This document shows, piece after piece, positions 12,011 through 24,305 of a stretch of 64,000 bases of DNA. The notes beneath the pieces are model-generated. The model did not search any database and was not told the origin of the DNA. It worked only from the letters and a program-made list of their open reading frames with translations. A program made the translations under genes and the position numbers. The stretch lies in contig NMRA01000002.1 in assembly GCA_002633005.1 (NCBI GenBank), forward strand, positions 1,810,986-1,874,985, read 5' to 3'. The DNA comes from Phoronis australis (taxonomy: Eukaryota > Phoronida > Phoronidae). The number at the start of each line of letters is the position of its first letter. Positions within the stretch are counted from its first letter, which is position 1.

Positions 12011-14242
12011 TGGCCCTGCACCTTTCAGGCCTTGAAGCGTGAAGACGAAGAAATTCTTCTATTGTGCTTGTATTACAAGTGCAATCAAAAAAGCAAAGAA
12101 AGCACCAATGGGGGTTCCGGCTTTTGAACCAAAACGTCTAGCAATGTGTGTCGTGACGCATTTTCAATAAGGAAACCCTAGGACCAGTATTACTCCCAGG
12201 GAAACCTCATCACTGACTTCATCATAACGAATACTTCCGTTGCGCGTAGTCAAGAGCTACAACACTATGACTTCCAAAGTAAACGCATAGCAGATTATAT
12301 GGTTACGCTTCACGTATTACGAACAAATGGAAACGTATCTTATTTTATCACGAAAACGATTTATACGCAAGAAAACAGCATTTAGCTTATCGTAGATAAT
12401 GCGTTTTGCAGACAACGTCCACTTTATGAAATTTCTTCATACCACATTGCGACTCAACAAATAATAACTCTTCAACAAGTAGGGCAGTATTTCAAAGATT
12501 TCTTGAAGATACCATTTGTTTCTGAATGTTCAGTCCGATCAATAGAGAAAGTATAGTAAAATTACGCTTAAACGCGGAAATTTCGGGCGTTACAAGACCA
12601 ATGTCTTTAAGCATTTTCTGTAACTAATTTTGTAAGCTCTTTAAATTGAAAGTTCGGTGCCATTCAGCAGTGTCGGCAGCGGCCACCCTCATTTTAAATA
12701 TCACAATAAAAAGAAAAGTGTCAGCAATAATGTTTTGGCGAACCACTGAAAATTGTTTATTTATTTGTTTAATATTTTAGATTCAAAACTAACAGCTCTT
12801 TTCACTTTGAAATTGATCAACATCATGTTCAAAGAGCATCATTTACTAAACTGGTTTGCATTAAAATTCGTTTCATTACGTTTGAAACCAAAATGCAGTT
12901 ATAAAGAAAAAGTGTTTTTAAAGAAAATCTGAACATTTCTACGTGGCTGTCCATTACAACACTCCATAAATTACACACAACTAGTAACGCCTAAACAATT
13001 TAATATTTGAAAATGTTTAAAAAAACTTGAAAGCTACTTGTCAAGTAATTGAAATCTGGAGACATTTGCAGAGACGTTACTGTTTTACCTTAGGGAATGA
13101 TCATACTGCAGGTTCGCCTAAACAGTTGGTCTGCTTTAAATTATCATATCTTGTAAAAGGAGTCGGACAGTGGAAGTCGAAAAACATACTCAAGGCCCAG
13201 CAAACGGAGGACAAGTCACGACTTGGCACTCAAAGTTTGGGCTCTTACACTATACCCGGCTCCTCACTTATTCCATTGCGCAAATGTTATTTCCGTTATC
13301 ACAAAATTAACTAACATCACTAAATAGACAAATTAAATGCATTTTCTTGGACTAGATGTCTATAGCAAATCCACACGTGTAGCTTGAGGAATCCAAACAA
13401 TACGAAACGTGTTTTATGGGATCATTGACATGGCGTGTTAGATCAATTAACTGGGTTTTGTTTATACTGGTGTTGGCTTTATATTTAACTAAGGGTATGA
13501 CCTGGTAACCAGCGCGTTTGAACACTAAAGTACACTTTTCTGCGTGTATGATTACGCGTGATATGTGCGATACGAGTGCTCAGTGGTTCAGTTTTGACAA
13601 CTTCATTTACCCATACAATGCGTACGTCAGAATCAGCTGGAACGCGCAAATACACTCGTGTGTTAACTTAGTTCGCGTAGCCATGATGGTACATCCTAAC
13701 CAAGCTTAGACTACTATTACAACATCGTCATCAATCTCGTCATTACTTCAATCACCGCCGACATTCCCAAGTATATGCAGTAGATATTTATGGTTGATTT
13801 AGAATATCATCAATACTATAATTAACTCTGTCACGTGTTATTTGAATTATATGCATGTATATGAGCCACTCAGGCAGTTTTTGCACATATCGCTTTAAAT
13901 ATATAGTTTAGATAAGAGAAAGGGTATTTATGGAAGGAACTATGATGTCTAAGTAGAAATATGTGCTCTTGGAATCCACTGAGGTTAAAAGTCACAATCC
14001 GGCGGTTCGGCGGGCCGTTGCACTGAAGCTCCGATAAATGAATGACATGGGATGAGACATGTTTAACAGCCTTACGTGGGTGGAGTTAATAGGCAGTGAT
14101 GGTATCCAGTAGTGCTTTGAAGTTATTTTCATTAAAAAGTGCATTTGGCCTCTGCACTGTTCCATTCGGATCTGCCTACGTTCCGCCATTTTCAGAGCAC
14201 TTCCGGCATGTTCAGGCGTGCGTTCAGTAGACGCTAGGACCT

Positions 14243-14352
14243 ACGCTAGGACCTAGCCAAAAGCTAGGCAAGGTCACGTGCTCCTATTTAAAATACACGG
14301 CAATATCACGCGTAATCTCGCAAAGTCTTGCTTTTAAGCTAGGTCCTAGCGT
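14243..14352. mobile_element. Small hairpin element with 15-bp inverted ends
   Basis: ACGCTAGGACCTAGC at 14243 is mirrored exactly by GCTAGGTCCTAGCGT ending at 14352, enclosing about 80 bp. The end motif is itself nearly palindromic, and an extra partial copy precedes the element at about 14231-14242. It could be a very short MITE or a cruciform-forming repeat. No target-site duplication is clear. Confidence 0.5.
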
Positions 14353-16256
14353 TACTGTACGGGAGGCTGGTCTAATACCACGGTTCGGGCTTTTGTAGGC
14401 AAAACGCAGAAACTCACGGAGTGAGTCACGTTTGACGGCAATTTTGTGGACTACATGGGAATTAAATGATTGCCTCTTCAATTTAAATTAGTAATTTCGT
14501 CGAGATCAGCGTCTCCATTTGCGATGTCCGCCCTCACGGCAATTTTGTTTGCTTCGGATTCTGCTTATAGTCTTTGTATTTGCTAGGTATTACCAGTCAG
14601 GTCAGACCGTCGAGAGAACAGTAAAAGATAAAATTCGAATGCACTTTAGTGTTTTGGCTAGCTCCCAAAAATATATCCATAATGTTTTGCAATGTTTTCA
14701 TGGTTACGCCATTAAATTCGAATTTTCTAGACTGTAGTGGTTATTTTGACAAACAGCTTCCGACTAAACCACAATCAGAAATACTCTGGGTACGGATTCT
14801 ACTCTCCGAACTCAGAGTAGACTTTGACTCAGAGTCAAAATTTAGCCAATCACCTTGCACAATTTAAGTAGAAAAGTTTAAGTAAATTCAAAGCGTGACA
14901 TGCAATTGGTCCATTTTCGAGCTCAGAGATTTGATCTCGGGCCCTGCTCCTTATGTCTACATGCTGCACACACTACATCAGGTATATATTTAACATTTCA
15001 CTTAATTTAAAACTTTGTTTCCCCTTCGCGCGGCTAACCGTACGTACATGTAAAATACGTGCGCGACTCTAAATATTTTATTTCAACTTGGCGAAAGATT
15101 TGTTCATCTATAAAAAATAAACCAGTGTTTTGCTGAGAAAATGAGCGTTCCCAAACCAAGAAACAAAGAAAATATAAATTTAAAGAAATTATTTTTGCAT
15201 ACCCACCTTCTCATCTCGGAGAAATGAGGGTAGGACGAAAAGGATTTTTCAAAATATGCGTAGCAGCTATTCTCTAGTTTCAAGCGTGTAGTGTTTTGAA
15301 GACAAAATAATGGCCAAATGGGATTGATTTGAAATAACAAACTGTCTTGGAGTACTAGACACGTTATCCTCGGTCACTTTTATGTACTATTTAGACAGTT
15401 ATAGTCAGTGTGATTTTTATAAAAATTTTTAGTAAAATTTAGATCTACAAGATCCAAGATAGCGACCAGACCCCATATTGATATTGCTGACACTCTCGAT
15501 ATGTTTTTGGTCAGCTGCAAAGAAGAAATGACGTTCAGAGTGTTGATCAATCTAAATTACGTTGTCATAATTACCCACTCGATTTCAATTTTTATGTCGC
15601 GATACTCGATGTATGGCTATATAACAACATGATCATTACCCAGTTCGAGAGCTTTATAAGTCTGCTGGAGCGAATTTTTACGCAAACACTGAAACGTGAA
15701 GACCACAGCCACTCTATTCCGTGAAGATACATCCAACCGACCGGTTTGTCAAATTCTTTCTACAAATTTAGCCATAATTTAGGACATCAAACATTCGTGA
15801 AATTGACCCAAGTCAGTTGTAGCACCCAGGGACTAAGGCAATTACGCTTATACGGTATCAGTCGTATGCAGTGGCGCGTTATCCACTAAGATAATTGTAC
15901 TTCAATTAAGAGCCGTCATAAAATAGGGTCCCTGCCTCGCAGACATAGAGGGACCTCGAAAGTTGAGTGTACGGGGGGTGGGGGTTGTGGAGACCAAGGG
16001 GATGTGAAAATTGCGGGTTCCAGGTTTGTATAGCGGCCCCGGTAAACCTAAATCCGGCACTGGTCGCGTAATCGTTTATCCAGATGAGGTTTCCGTGGCT
16101 TTCACCTGCAAGACAATGACCAAAGGATACAAAAAGACACCACGTGACTAGACTTAGATTTTGTCGTCTTTGCTGGTCTTCCCGGCCTCTCGTCTGTTCA
16201 TGTACGTGTAACCTGTAAGAACTAATGTGCATCATGTCTTTGAATTTTCAGGCAGC

Positions 16257-19162
16257 ATGTACTTTAAGTCGGCAAGCGTCTTCCTAGTTGTCTTCTTAGC
16301 TATTGAACTGGCAAGAGGAAGCCATGAAGAGGTAGGTGCACATTTGCACATCCTGTTTTAGTTGGTAGTGCGTTGATAAATTAATCACTCGACTAATAAC
16401 GATAACTAGTCAAACTAATATTCGTATATCGTTCTATCGTTCTCTGTTTTTGCCATAAATGGAGTACAAAAATGTCCTAAATATAGCCGATACCCGCTAA
16501 GATTTTCAGAATGCAGGTTTAATTAAATGTAAGCCCGTTTATCCGTGTTTTAAACATGTTACAAAAACTTTCCCTGAAATAGTTTTCCATGGCTTATAAG
16601 AATTTCCCACTTGAATAATGTAAAAATATAGTTTTGCTGGGGATGTAAAAATTGAATCTTCATTCTTCATATGCACCGGACATGGATTCGGTCCATAAAC
16701 TGGCTTCAGTGATAAATCGTTTAGTAAGTAAGGTATATAAGTCATGTAGAATTGTGTTATGAAATAATTCTCAGTTTTACGCTCCCATGGTCTTTTCGAA
16801 AGTACACCCGTGGCGAAAAAGAAGCAGTTTTCAAATGCACACCAAGGAGCGTTTGTCCTCTCTAGAGAGCAAATGGCGTGCATGACCACTCTGTACAACC
16901 AATGTTTTAAAAAGGAATTTCTATTGGCTTGTCAGAATGTGTTTATTTTTAATGTGAACAGCAATATCATGGCTAAAAAATGAACGAGAAAGTGCTTTTG
17001 TGAACATTTAGCGCGTAATAACCAAACAATCATGTAACCCAAATAAATGCGCACAGCGGATGTTACGTTCACGGAGCTTGTTCGTCGGTTTATGCTAGAG
17101 GAGTATAACAGAGAAAACAATAAGTTGAAACTCGTGAAACTTTCGTTATACAGTTTTAAATCTGTAATGTTGAAAGGAGTCATACACCTGTCTCCACGGC
17201 TACATGCTACTGAAAAGAAGGGGTTCGACTATGATTTAGTTTACTTGTTTTAAGCAACTGAAATTGACAAAGAGGTACAGCTACATCTAGCCCAAAGCAG
17301 TGCTATTTTTGTTGTTTTTGATTTTTTGCGACCTGATTTAAGTCTGTGAGCGGTGTACGTAAAGAGGAAACAGTCTTACCGTGGAAAAGCAATGTTTCAG
17401 CATGGTTTTATGGAGCAGCATCAGTTGGTGGTAAGATACAACCATTTTTGACGTCTTTTTACACGTTTTCGTTAGTGGGAACTCAAAACTTTACCGGAAT
17501 GTTCCATGATCCAAATGGGGTTTAGCATAGCTGCATCGATCGGATGCGTACTCCACCGTTAATTCGTTTTATTTCAATTTCAGTTTGGCTTCCAAAGTGC
17601 TCAGCCCAGGGCCAAAAATCATACTCACAAAGAACAAAAAAAAATCTGAGCCGAAACATCTCTCGAGTTTGCTTGCGAAGAGTGCTTTTGATGAATTATT
17701 TTGTAGTGTCACGTGCAAATGTTTTTAAGTGGTGAAAAACTGTCAACGTGGTCAACAATTGTTAAAAAAATGCATTTAAGGGCGTGCAAGGTGATTTTTT
17801 ACTTCAAACGCTGTTTGTATGTTATCTGTTTAGGTTTCCGGGAGGGGAACCAAGATCACATGTTATTGTATATCTGGACTGGTGCACCCATATTCGAAAT
17901 AATTAGTTTTTTCAAAGAAAATTATTTGTTCAAGTATTTCACATATGCATATGTTCATGTCTTAAATGGGTGTTGCTCGAGCGTTTTTTTGTCCGTTCTT
18001 TAACACTTTTTAGTATATAGTTCATGAAAAGTGACTGCACGTCTACCTCCGCCTTTTCGTAACCGAAGAGATCGATTTCACTTACATAATAGTTATGGCA
18101 TTTGCTTCTCGGTTTTACTCAAATGTAGGCACATGCGTCTTTTTTCCGATAAAGGCGCAGCTTCACATACAGGCACATTATTTTAAAGATGCGAATATAT
18201 GGAAAAAAAACGTAGAATTAACAATGGAACGTAGCGAGTGCTAGAGAAAAACAAGGGTAAAACGTAAGATTACAAAAATAAGAAATATGAACGTCGACAA
18301 TATAATGCTGTGTTCGAGTATTCACCCTCTATCGTGTGCATCCAAAATATTCATCTTGCTTCCGTGCATGTAGTAATAGCCCGTAACTGAGTTTAGTCTA
18401 TCTGAATGTGATAACAACTTTTTAAACTACAGTTGAGAACTCGTGTACACAGTGTTAACGTATAATCATAGAATAAAAAGGATAAATATGTTCTTTCAAA
18501 AATATTGCAGTGAAGCAGTATTTTTTTAAACAGTCACGTTCTAAAATTGAGAATTGAAAAGAGCTCGAATCTGGGGCTTTCATTTTATTTTTATCCTTTC
18601 AAGCAACAATGCATTGGATGCCAAGTAAGTCAAGAATCGATTTTTTTCTCACAGTTCTGCTCTCATCTGATTTTACAGTCAAACCATGAAACCATTTTCA
18701 GGGACTGCGCACTAACTCTTACCACTGGTGTGCGCCCTTACTTCTCATCTCAAAACCCCTAACCACGGACCCGGGCCACCATCAAGCAGTCTTACCACTA
18801 ACAACTTTGTGTTATAGTGAAAACGATAAACGTGAGCGGGGCGACCAGTTTCTTTCGGTTATTTTTAGCTCCCGTGACAAGAGATAGTTTCCACCAATGA
18901 TTCTGGGGGGTACTTTACTTTAATGAATATTTTTAAATTCCAGTGTATGCTGCGCTGTGACGGAGAACTCCTCAACTTCTGTCTGCGAGACTGCGTCGAC
19001 CGATCAGTGAAAGACCTTTTCCAGCTGGATACGGAACTTGACGAGTGTTACCAAAAGTGCACGGACTTTGCTGAAGTTTGCCGAAATGAATGTTCGGCTA
19101 AGTCACTGATGCAACCCGCCCAGGAGTTTGTTAGCATGGAAGATTTGGAAAAAGAAAAGTAA
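16257..19162 (+). CDS. Small secreted protein with four C-x3-C motifs (two coding exons, unknown family)
   Basis: Exons 16257-16331 and 18944-19162 join in phase 0 at GAG|GTAGGT and TTCCAG|TGT to give 97 residues. Exon 1 encodes a signal peptide (MYFKSASVFLVVFLAIELARG, cleavage predicted near residue 21). Exon 2 encodes the mature part, whose eight cysteines fall into four regular pairs, CMLRC, CLRDC, CYQKC and CRNEC, spaced by 7, 17 and 6 residues. The C-terminus is acidic and free of cysteine. An acceptor-like TTTTCAG six bases before the ATG suggests a non-coding first exon upstream. C-x3-C pairs one helical turn apart are typical of disulfide-stapled helical hairpins, so two stacked hairpins are plausible. 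I do not recognise the family; hormone, pheromone or defence roles are all possible. AATAAA signals lie near 19843 and 19856. Confidence 0.72.
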
Positions 19163-20487
19163 AAACTCGACAGTTTGATAAATGTTATAGGACTGCGTGT
19201 GCCAAGAGACGAGTCCACATGGTATTATCGGTTGGTACGGTAACTTAAAATCCCCGACTTTTTGTGAAAAAGGGGTAGTCGTTAAGTCATTTTCGACAAT
19301 GAATTCTAAATTAAACTTATTTATATACAGATTAGGCCTTTTCATTTTGTTAATCCTTAGCGCTGGAACTACTGCGACGAGTAGAAAACATTTCATATTT
19401 ACTCAACACTCATTTCAGAAGATTAGTTTCACAAAGAGGCGCCTGTGTTCAGACTGAGGTCCATCGCAGCCATTTTGTATAAACCCACTCAGTGATAACC
19501 TAGAATAGTAGGTAAACGTGAAAGGCTTTACACAGAACTTTGTCAAAATTACATCAGATTACAGTATTATGTTAGGCTACTTGTATTTTGTCGGTGGAAC
19601 TCAGGCGAAAGAGAAAGCTAATATCATACACACAAACTGTTAACGCACGAATAGGAGGTTGAATCATTAAGCAATTTAAGATTGAGCAGTTTTAAACTCC
19701 AAAGCGCTGTAGTTAAGAATTCAACATTGACAGCTAACAGCAGCAAATACTCCAATAAATTTGAGCGTGTAAAACTGGATAAAATGATGTAATAACTGAA
19801 TCTCAATATCGATAGCTTCACCCACGATTTAGATAAAACAACGAATAAACAAATTAATAAAACAAGTTCTTAATTTCGTATCCTTAAGCCATCTTTCAAT
19901 TAAAAATTCGTAGTTAAGCTCTCCATGTTAACCATTCGTAATGTCCGGATGACCAATACACCGCTGCAAGGATAAGGAAACGAGTCTCATTGTGTAACTC
20001 AGTGAGTGTTTTCATCAACGGTATGAAGGACCAGCTCAGGAAAATGTATTATGATCAATGGTACTTCAAAATAGGATGCAATTTCACTGAGTGGTAACGA
20101 GCAAACACAGAAAACAAGCAAAAGGGTGAAAACGCCTTGAAAAATCGCATGCGATTTATTAGCGATTAGACACAGAGACGCATTAAATATTCATGATTAT
20201 CACCCAAGTCTTACGTAATACGCGACTAGTTATTGATCAGAAAAGCATTTCCATTTAACTAAAAACATAAATCTGCAGTTTCGCATTATACCGGACCCCA
20301 TGTCGATAAAATTTTCGTTTTAATTAACTGCTTTGTATTGTATATTTGGATTAGATTCTGAATGCAATGCGTATTATTCAAGACAAAAACAGGACAAATT
20401 ATGGCAGCCCGTGATAAGCAATCATTACGTCGATAAATTCATATGCGTCAATGACGCGGCGCGCGCTCCTAATATTACCCCTGAAAT

Positions 20488-20648
20488 CAGGGGTGGATCC
20501 AGGATTTTGAGTTGGGGGGGGGACAGGGCAGAGTATTTGACAGAATTTTGCCCATCAGACATTCTCACCCCCGAACTGTCAAATGGAAACTGGGAGAAAT
20601 TTAGGGGGTTATGGCCCCCTTGCCCCCCCCCCCTTCAATCCGCCCATG
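20488..20648 (+). mobile_element. hAT-like MITE, copy 2 (161 bp)
   Basis: It begins CAGGGGTGGATCCAGGATTT and ends AATCCGCCCATG, with G-rich and C-rich blocks just inside the ends. It is the longer relative of the element at 2945-3050: the middle AACTGTCAAATGGAAACTGG portion is missing there but present in the element at 22613-22926. No protein is encoded. Confidence 0.65.
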
Positions 20649-21769
20649 GAAATAGACATTGAAGTTGAGTGATGAAGTAAGTCATGTTATCTTGTTTTCT
20701 TGTTCGGTTTAAAATGAACTAGACATTCTTGCGTTCAGTTAGCATTAAAATGTCGATAATGAGCATTTTCACGAAAGACGTCGCTCTAGTCGGTAAGCAG
20801 TGTTGGCTTACGTAGTAAATGGATAATGAGTGGAAACGCCAGCCCTTCTGGCGGAGTAATTCAAGCCTTGTATTTATGTTCTACTAAAGTAGTCCTTGGT
20901 TCTGACACATAACTTTTAAGAATGACCCAAATTTCGTAAAATTCATTCAACAAATAACTTACGAACATCTTATAGAAAGTCTAATCTATACGAATAACCA
21001 AGATTTGTCATGGTATGCATATACAACTGTCAAATTTTAGCATACTAGCCATTTCGTTTTCTTTCGTTGAAACGTCATAGCACAAAAATTAAACAGAGTC
21101 GAAATAGTGTTTTGCGCTATCACACAATTTGAAAACACACAATGCCGATGCGGTTTTCGTCATGTCCATTTTTTACTTGTGATCAATAAATTACTGGACA
21201 ATTATGTTAATTTAGTTGGTAATTGACTCTGTAACGGAGAAGTGTTCGTTACTGGTGAAAAATAATTTTGGATTCTAATGATTATGGCGCTCGCTTGGTG
21301 AATCATTTCTGCGTGGTTGTTTCAAGATTGATTATAATGACAAAGTGTTTAGATAAAACACCATTTCGCTCCGTTTGGCTCCCCGGAAAATCAAGCGCAA
21401 GACACACACACACACACACACCATACTTGTGAGTCACAAAATTTTTCATACATGTACCATGATAGGACTTCATGTCTGTTGTCTCGATGAACGCTCAGAA
21501 CATTTATGCCCGAAAATGGCTTCAGAATACTAAAGAGGTAAGGCCCATCCTTTAAAAAAATGACCACAATTTGTTTGACCTCACTTTCGCAACTGCGTAA
21601 CTTGTGACTGTTGTGCTGATCTTCGAAGCACGAACTGCGGTAATTTGGGGATTGTCACGATTTCTGATCTAAAATACTAATTTCACTACAAACTGTCGCA
21701 ATCGCCATCACCGCCGTTGTCGACACAATGACAACGGTTATTGTTGTGTATAGGGATCCAATAAACACA

Positions 21770-21900
21770 TAAACAGACAGACGAACATATAGGCAGATAG
21801 ACAGGCGAACATACAGGCAGACACACAGATGAACATACCAGAAGACAAACAGACAGGCAGACAAACAATAAACATACACACAGCCAGACAGACAGATAAG
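21770..21900. repeat. Degenerate CAGA/GACA tetranucleotide repeat
   Basis: Interspersed cagacaga, gaacata and aggcag blocks form a degraded tetranucleotide microsatellite. Several overlapping minus-strand frames rich in Cys, Val and Leu are artefacts of this repeat. Confidence 0.8.
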
Positions 21901-22507
21901 TTTATGACTAGAGATGAACGCACGTAATTTTACTTCAATAATTTAAAAAACATGGAATACTTTCCATTACCGGCTAAGCGCCTATATTCAAAATGCATTT
22001 TTCAAAATTAGTTTTACTCAAGTGTTGTGTCACTCATAAGTATAAGTACGTGCGTCTCAGTAAAGGCGCAGGCACCGTATACCTTTTTACAGGTCCATTG
22101 GGTATTGCTGCGCACATCTTCCCCTCGACTTAGATGCTGACGCATATCTCGTTTCGAGCTAAAACGTTTCAGATATGCAAATGACTTGTTTAATAGGACA
22201 TTGCGTAAGTTAAAACTAATTTTTTCTTAATGATGGTAGAATTTATTTTCTGTTACCAAGAAGGAAATAAAAATCCTCAACAGGTCAAAACAATTGTCAA
22301 TTTTACCACCATTTCTGACCATATCTATGTTTTTGATCAACCCTGAAATTCGAAAATGACGGGAAGGATTCCCATTCAATAGGTCAGTGACGTGACTATT
22401 TTCCGTGACTGAGCCAGTACATAGCAGATCAGCTGAAATTGATTTCGGGTATTCGGTACTGTGCTGCAGTCAAGTGTCCTATTCCTGGACCGCGTTGGCT
22501 CTGAAGT

Positions 22508-24304
22508 TTTATTCACCAAACACAGTTCTAAAGGTAACGGAAGTATTTTTGTTGGCAAAATCTGCTGTTCCTACGGTGGCCCAAAGATGACATGGAAAAA
22601 ACAGTTATTTTACAAGGAAGGATCCAGGATATTGGATTAGTGAGGGCCAGGACACAGGAATAACCAGAATTTTGCCACATTTGCGCGTCCAACCTAAAAT
22701 GTAGGGATGTAGGGGGTCTCGAATTTTTGAGTTTGTGGACCTTATTACTAAAAAAAAATGGTAAACGTGGTTTGTTCAAGGCATATGCATTGTGCATTCG
22801 TAACTGAGCCCCCTGGGTGCTCGCATATGTCAGTGAGCAATTCTCACCCCGACCTGCCAAATGGAATCTGGGAGAATTTTAAGGGGGGGGGCATGGCCCC
22901 CTAGGTCCGCTCTAAATCCGCCACTGTTTTACTTTTTCAAAGCTCTTAAAAAAGTATGTTTTCTCTGCAGAAAAACCTTCTCTCCGCGAAGTGATTTTTT
23001 CGTAAAAACATTGGCAACATTTCAATGTTATCTTTGGTCCAACGAACATTCCTCTAAAGAGGCATGGAACACGGAAGCTCGTCAAAATATCTTTTAAACT
23101 ATTCCTGACGAAAGTACCATCTCGCAACGTCTACTATATAGTCATTCATTTTCCCGTCATTCATTTTCCCCTACTTTTGATAAATGCGCGCATGCGCTCA
23201 CAGTCATTCGACAAACAGCTGACTGACAAGATGGATATTAATGGCAATTGTCATGACTTTTGTGATCGCACTTCGAAACTAAGGTCACAGCACAGTATGA
23301 GGCAAGCCAGTGAAGTAACCCATTTTCCAAAAAAAATTGAAATGCACTTGAAAATATATTTGAATAGTATGATAGCTGTACATTTATAACTAATTTTAAA
23401 AGGTTAGGATTTACATCAATTGCCTCTTACTCGGACTGGCTGTTGCTTGAAGTCAGCAATGTTTTGTTTACATCAAAGGCCAATGGTCACATTTTCCAAA
23501 TAAGGTAAATATGATACCTCTGTGTCTTGCCATACCAAATACGGAGACGTGCTTTGCCTTGTGGGAGAAAATCGACGAAGTGACCAACACTTGACAGGTT
23601 GTTTTTCAAAAATGAAACTAGAAGAAAAATGCTCTGATGTTAACAGAATTTCAAAATCTTTATGAACAAACCGTAAAAATACCAGGTGAACAGGTTGAAT
23701 TCTGCTTCAGTGGCAGAAAACAACTTTGAATAATGTAATTAAGTCTTTTTCGCGCGTTCCAACCTCTTTAAAATGTTTTTGTTTGCCGTTTGGCAACCTG
23801 CTGTTTGTGTGACGTCATTTCCACTTGTGCGGTTGCCAATGGAGATAAAAGCAGAACTATTTGAACACTGGCACGATTGCCACCAGATCCCACCACTTAA
23901 AACTGTTTAAAAGCCGAAAAAATGAAAATCCTGCATCATTTTTTTGCTCGTCTCAAGTGGAAGCTCTTTTGAAAACGTGACCAAAAATCCCCCACCACCC
24001 CTACTCGATTTTTAGAACAAAGTATGGTATTTGTAGCATTAACCAGCAGTCATAAACAGCAACATACACACGTAGCAACCCGATAGTATCACATGAGCAA
24101 ACAATGATGTTTATTCAATCAGTACATTCCACATTCTGCCAAAGATGGCACAACATATATGAGAAAAACAAATGTACAGAAATACAACAATTTTATTGTT
24201 TCATTTCATGAACACATTACAAAGACTCTAATTTAGTCCTTACTCCAGGAAATTATTCAGAGTCAAGTCCCATACACACAACTAAATGAAACTTAACATA
24301 AAAT
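22508..24304. repeat. Direct duplication A, copy 1 (with transposon insertion)
   Basis: Apart from a 314-bp insertion at 22613-22926, this block is colinear with 24306-25772 and mostly around 95% identical. Shared landmarks include CACCAAACAC, TTTGGTCCAACG, GACTGACAAGATGGATATTA and TTTCATGAACACATTAC. It ends exactly at a single N (24305), where the second copy begins. This suggests two overlapping allelic contigs placed end to end rather than a genomic tandem duplication. Confidence 0.85.
22613..22926 (+). mobile_element. hAT-like MITE, copy 3, carrying a nested second MITE
   Basis: The outer element runs from AAGGAAGGATCCAGGAT to AATCCGCCACTG and belongs to the family at 2945 and 20488. A different element of about 140 bp (22684-22823) interrupts it, ending CCCCCTGGGTGCTCG and resembling the free-standing element at 28401-28618. 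The whole insertion is absent from the otherwise matching sequence near 24400, so it is polymorphic between the two copies of the duplicated block. Confidence 0.7.
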
Positions 24305-24305
24305 N
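24305..24305. other. Single-N contig junction
   Basis: The single undetermined base separates the end of one copy of a long direct duplication from the start of the other. This is the expected appearance of two overlapping contigs abutted without merging. Confidence 0.85.

Larger units (their letters stand above)
5796..16256. other. Long intergenic region without recognisable genes
   Basis: About 10.5 kb separate the aquaporin exon from the small secreted-protein gene. I see no exon with both family resemblance and splice sites. It contains the palindromic foldback element (6239-6915), a three-base assembly gap beside a C homopolymer (7996-7998), a 30-bp minisatellite (about 11508-12010) and a small hairpin element (14243-14352). 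The longest chance frame (8392-8931) has no ATG-led start and no recognisable motif. Confidence 0.5.
19163..22507. other. Intergenic DNA with simple repeats and a MITE
   Basis: No exon is recognised. Contents are possible polyadenylation signals of the upstream gene (about 19843-19861), one MITE (20488-20648), an AC microsatellite (about 21404-21420) and a degenerate CAGA/GACA run (about 21770-21900) that leaves open frames on the minus strand. Confidence 0.5.

Noticed and set aside
21655-21923. Overlapping minus-strand frames rich in Cys, Val and Leu
   Set aside because: They are produced by the degenerate CAGA/GACA microsatellite read in successive frames.
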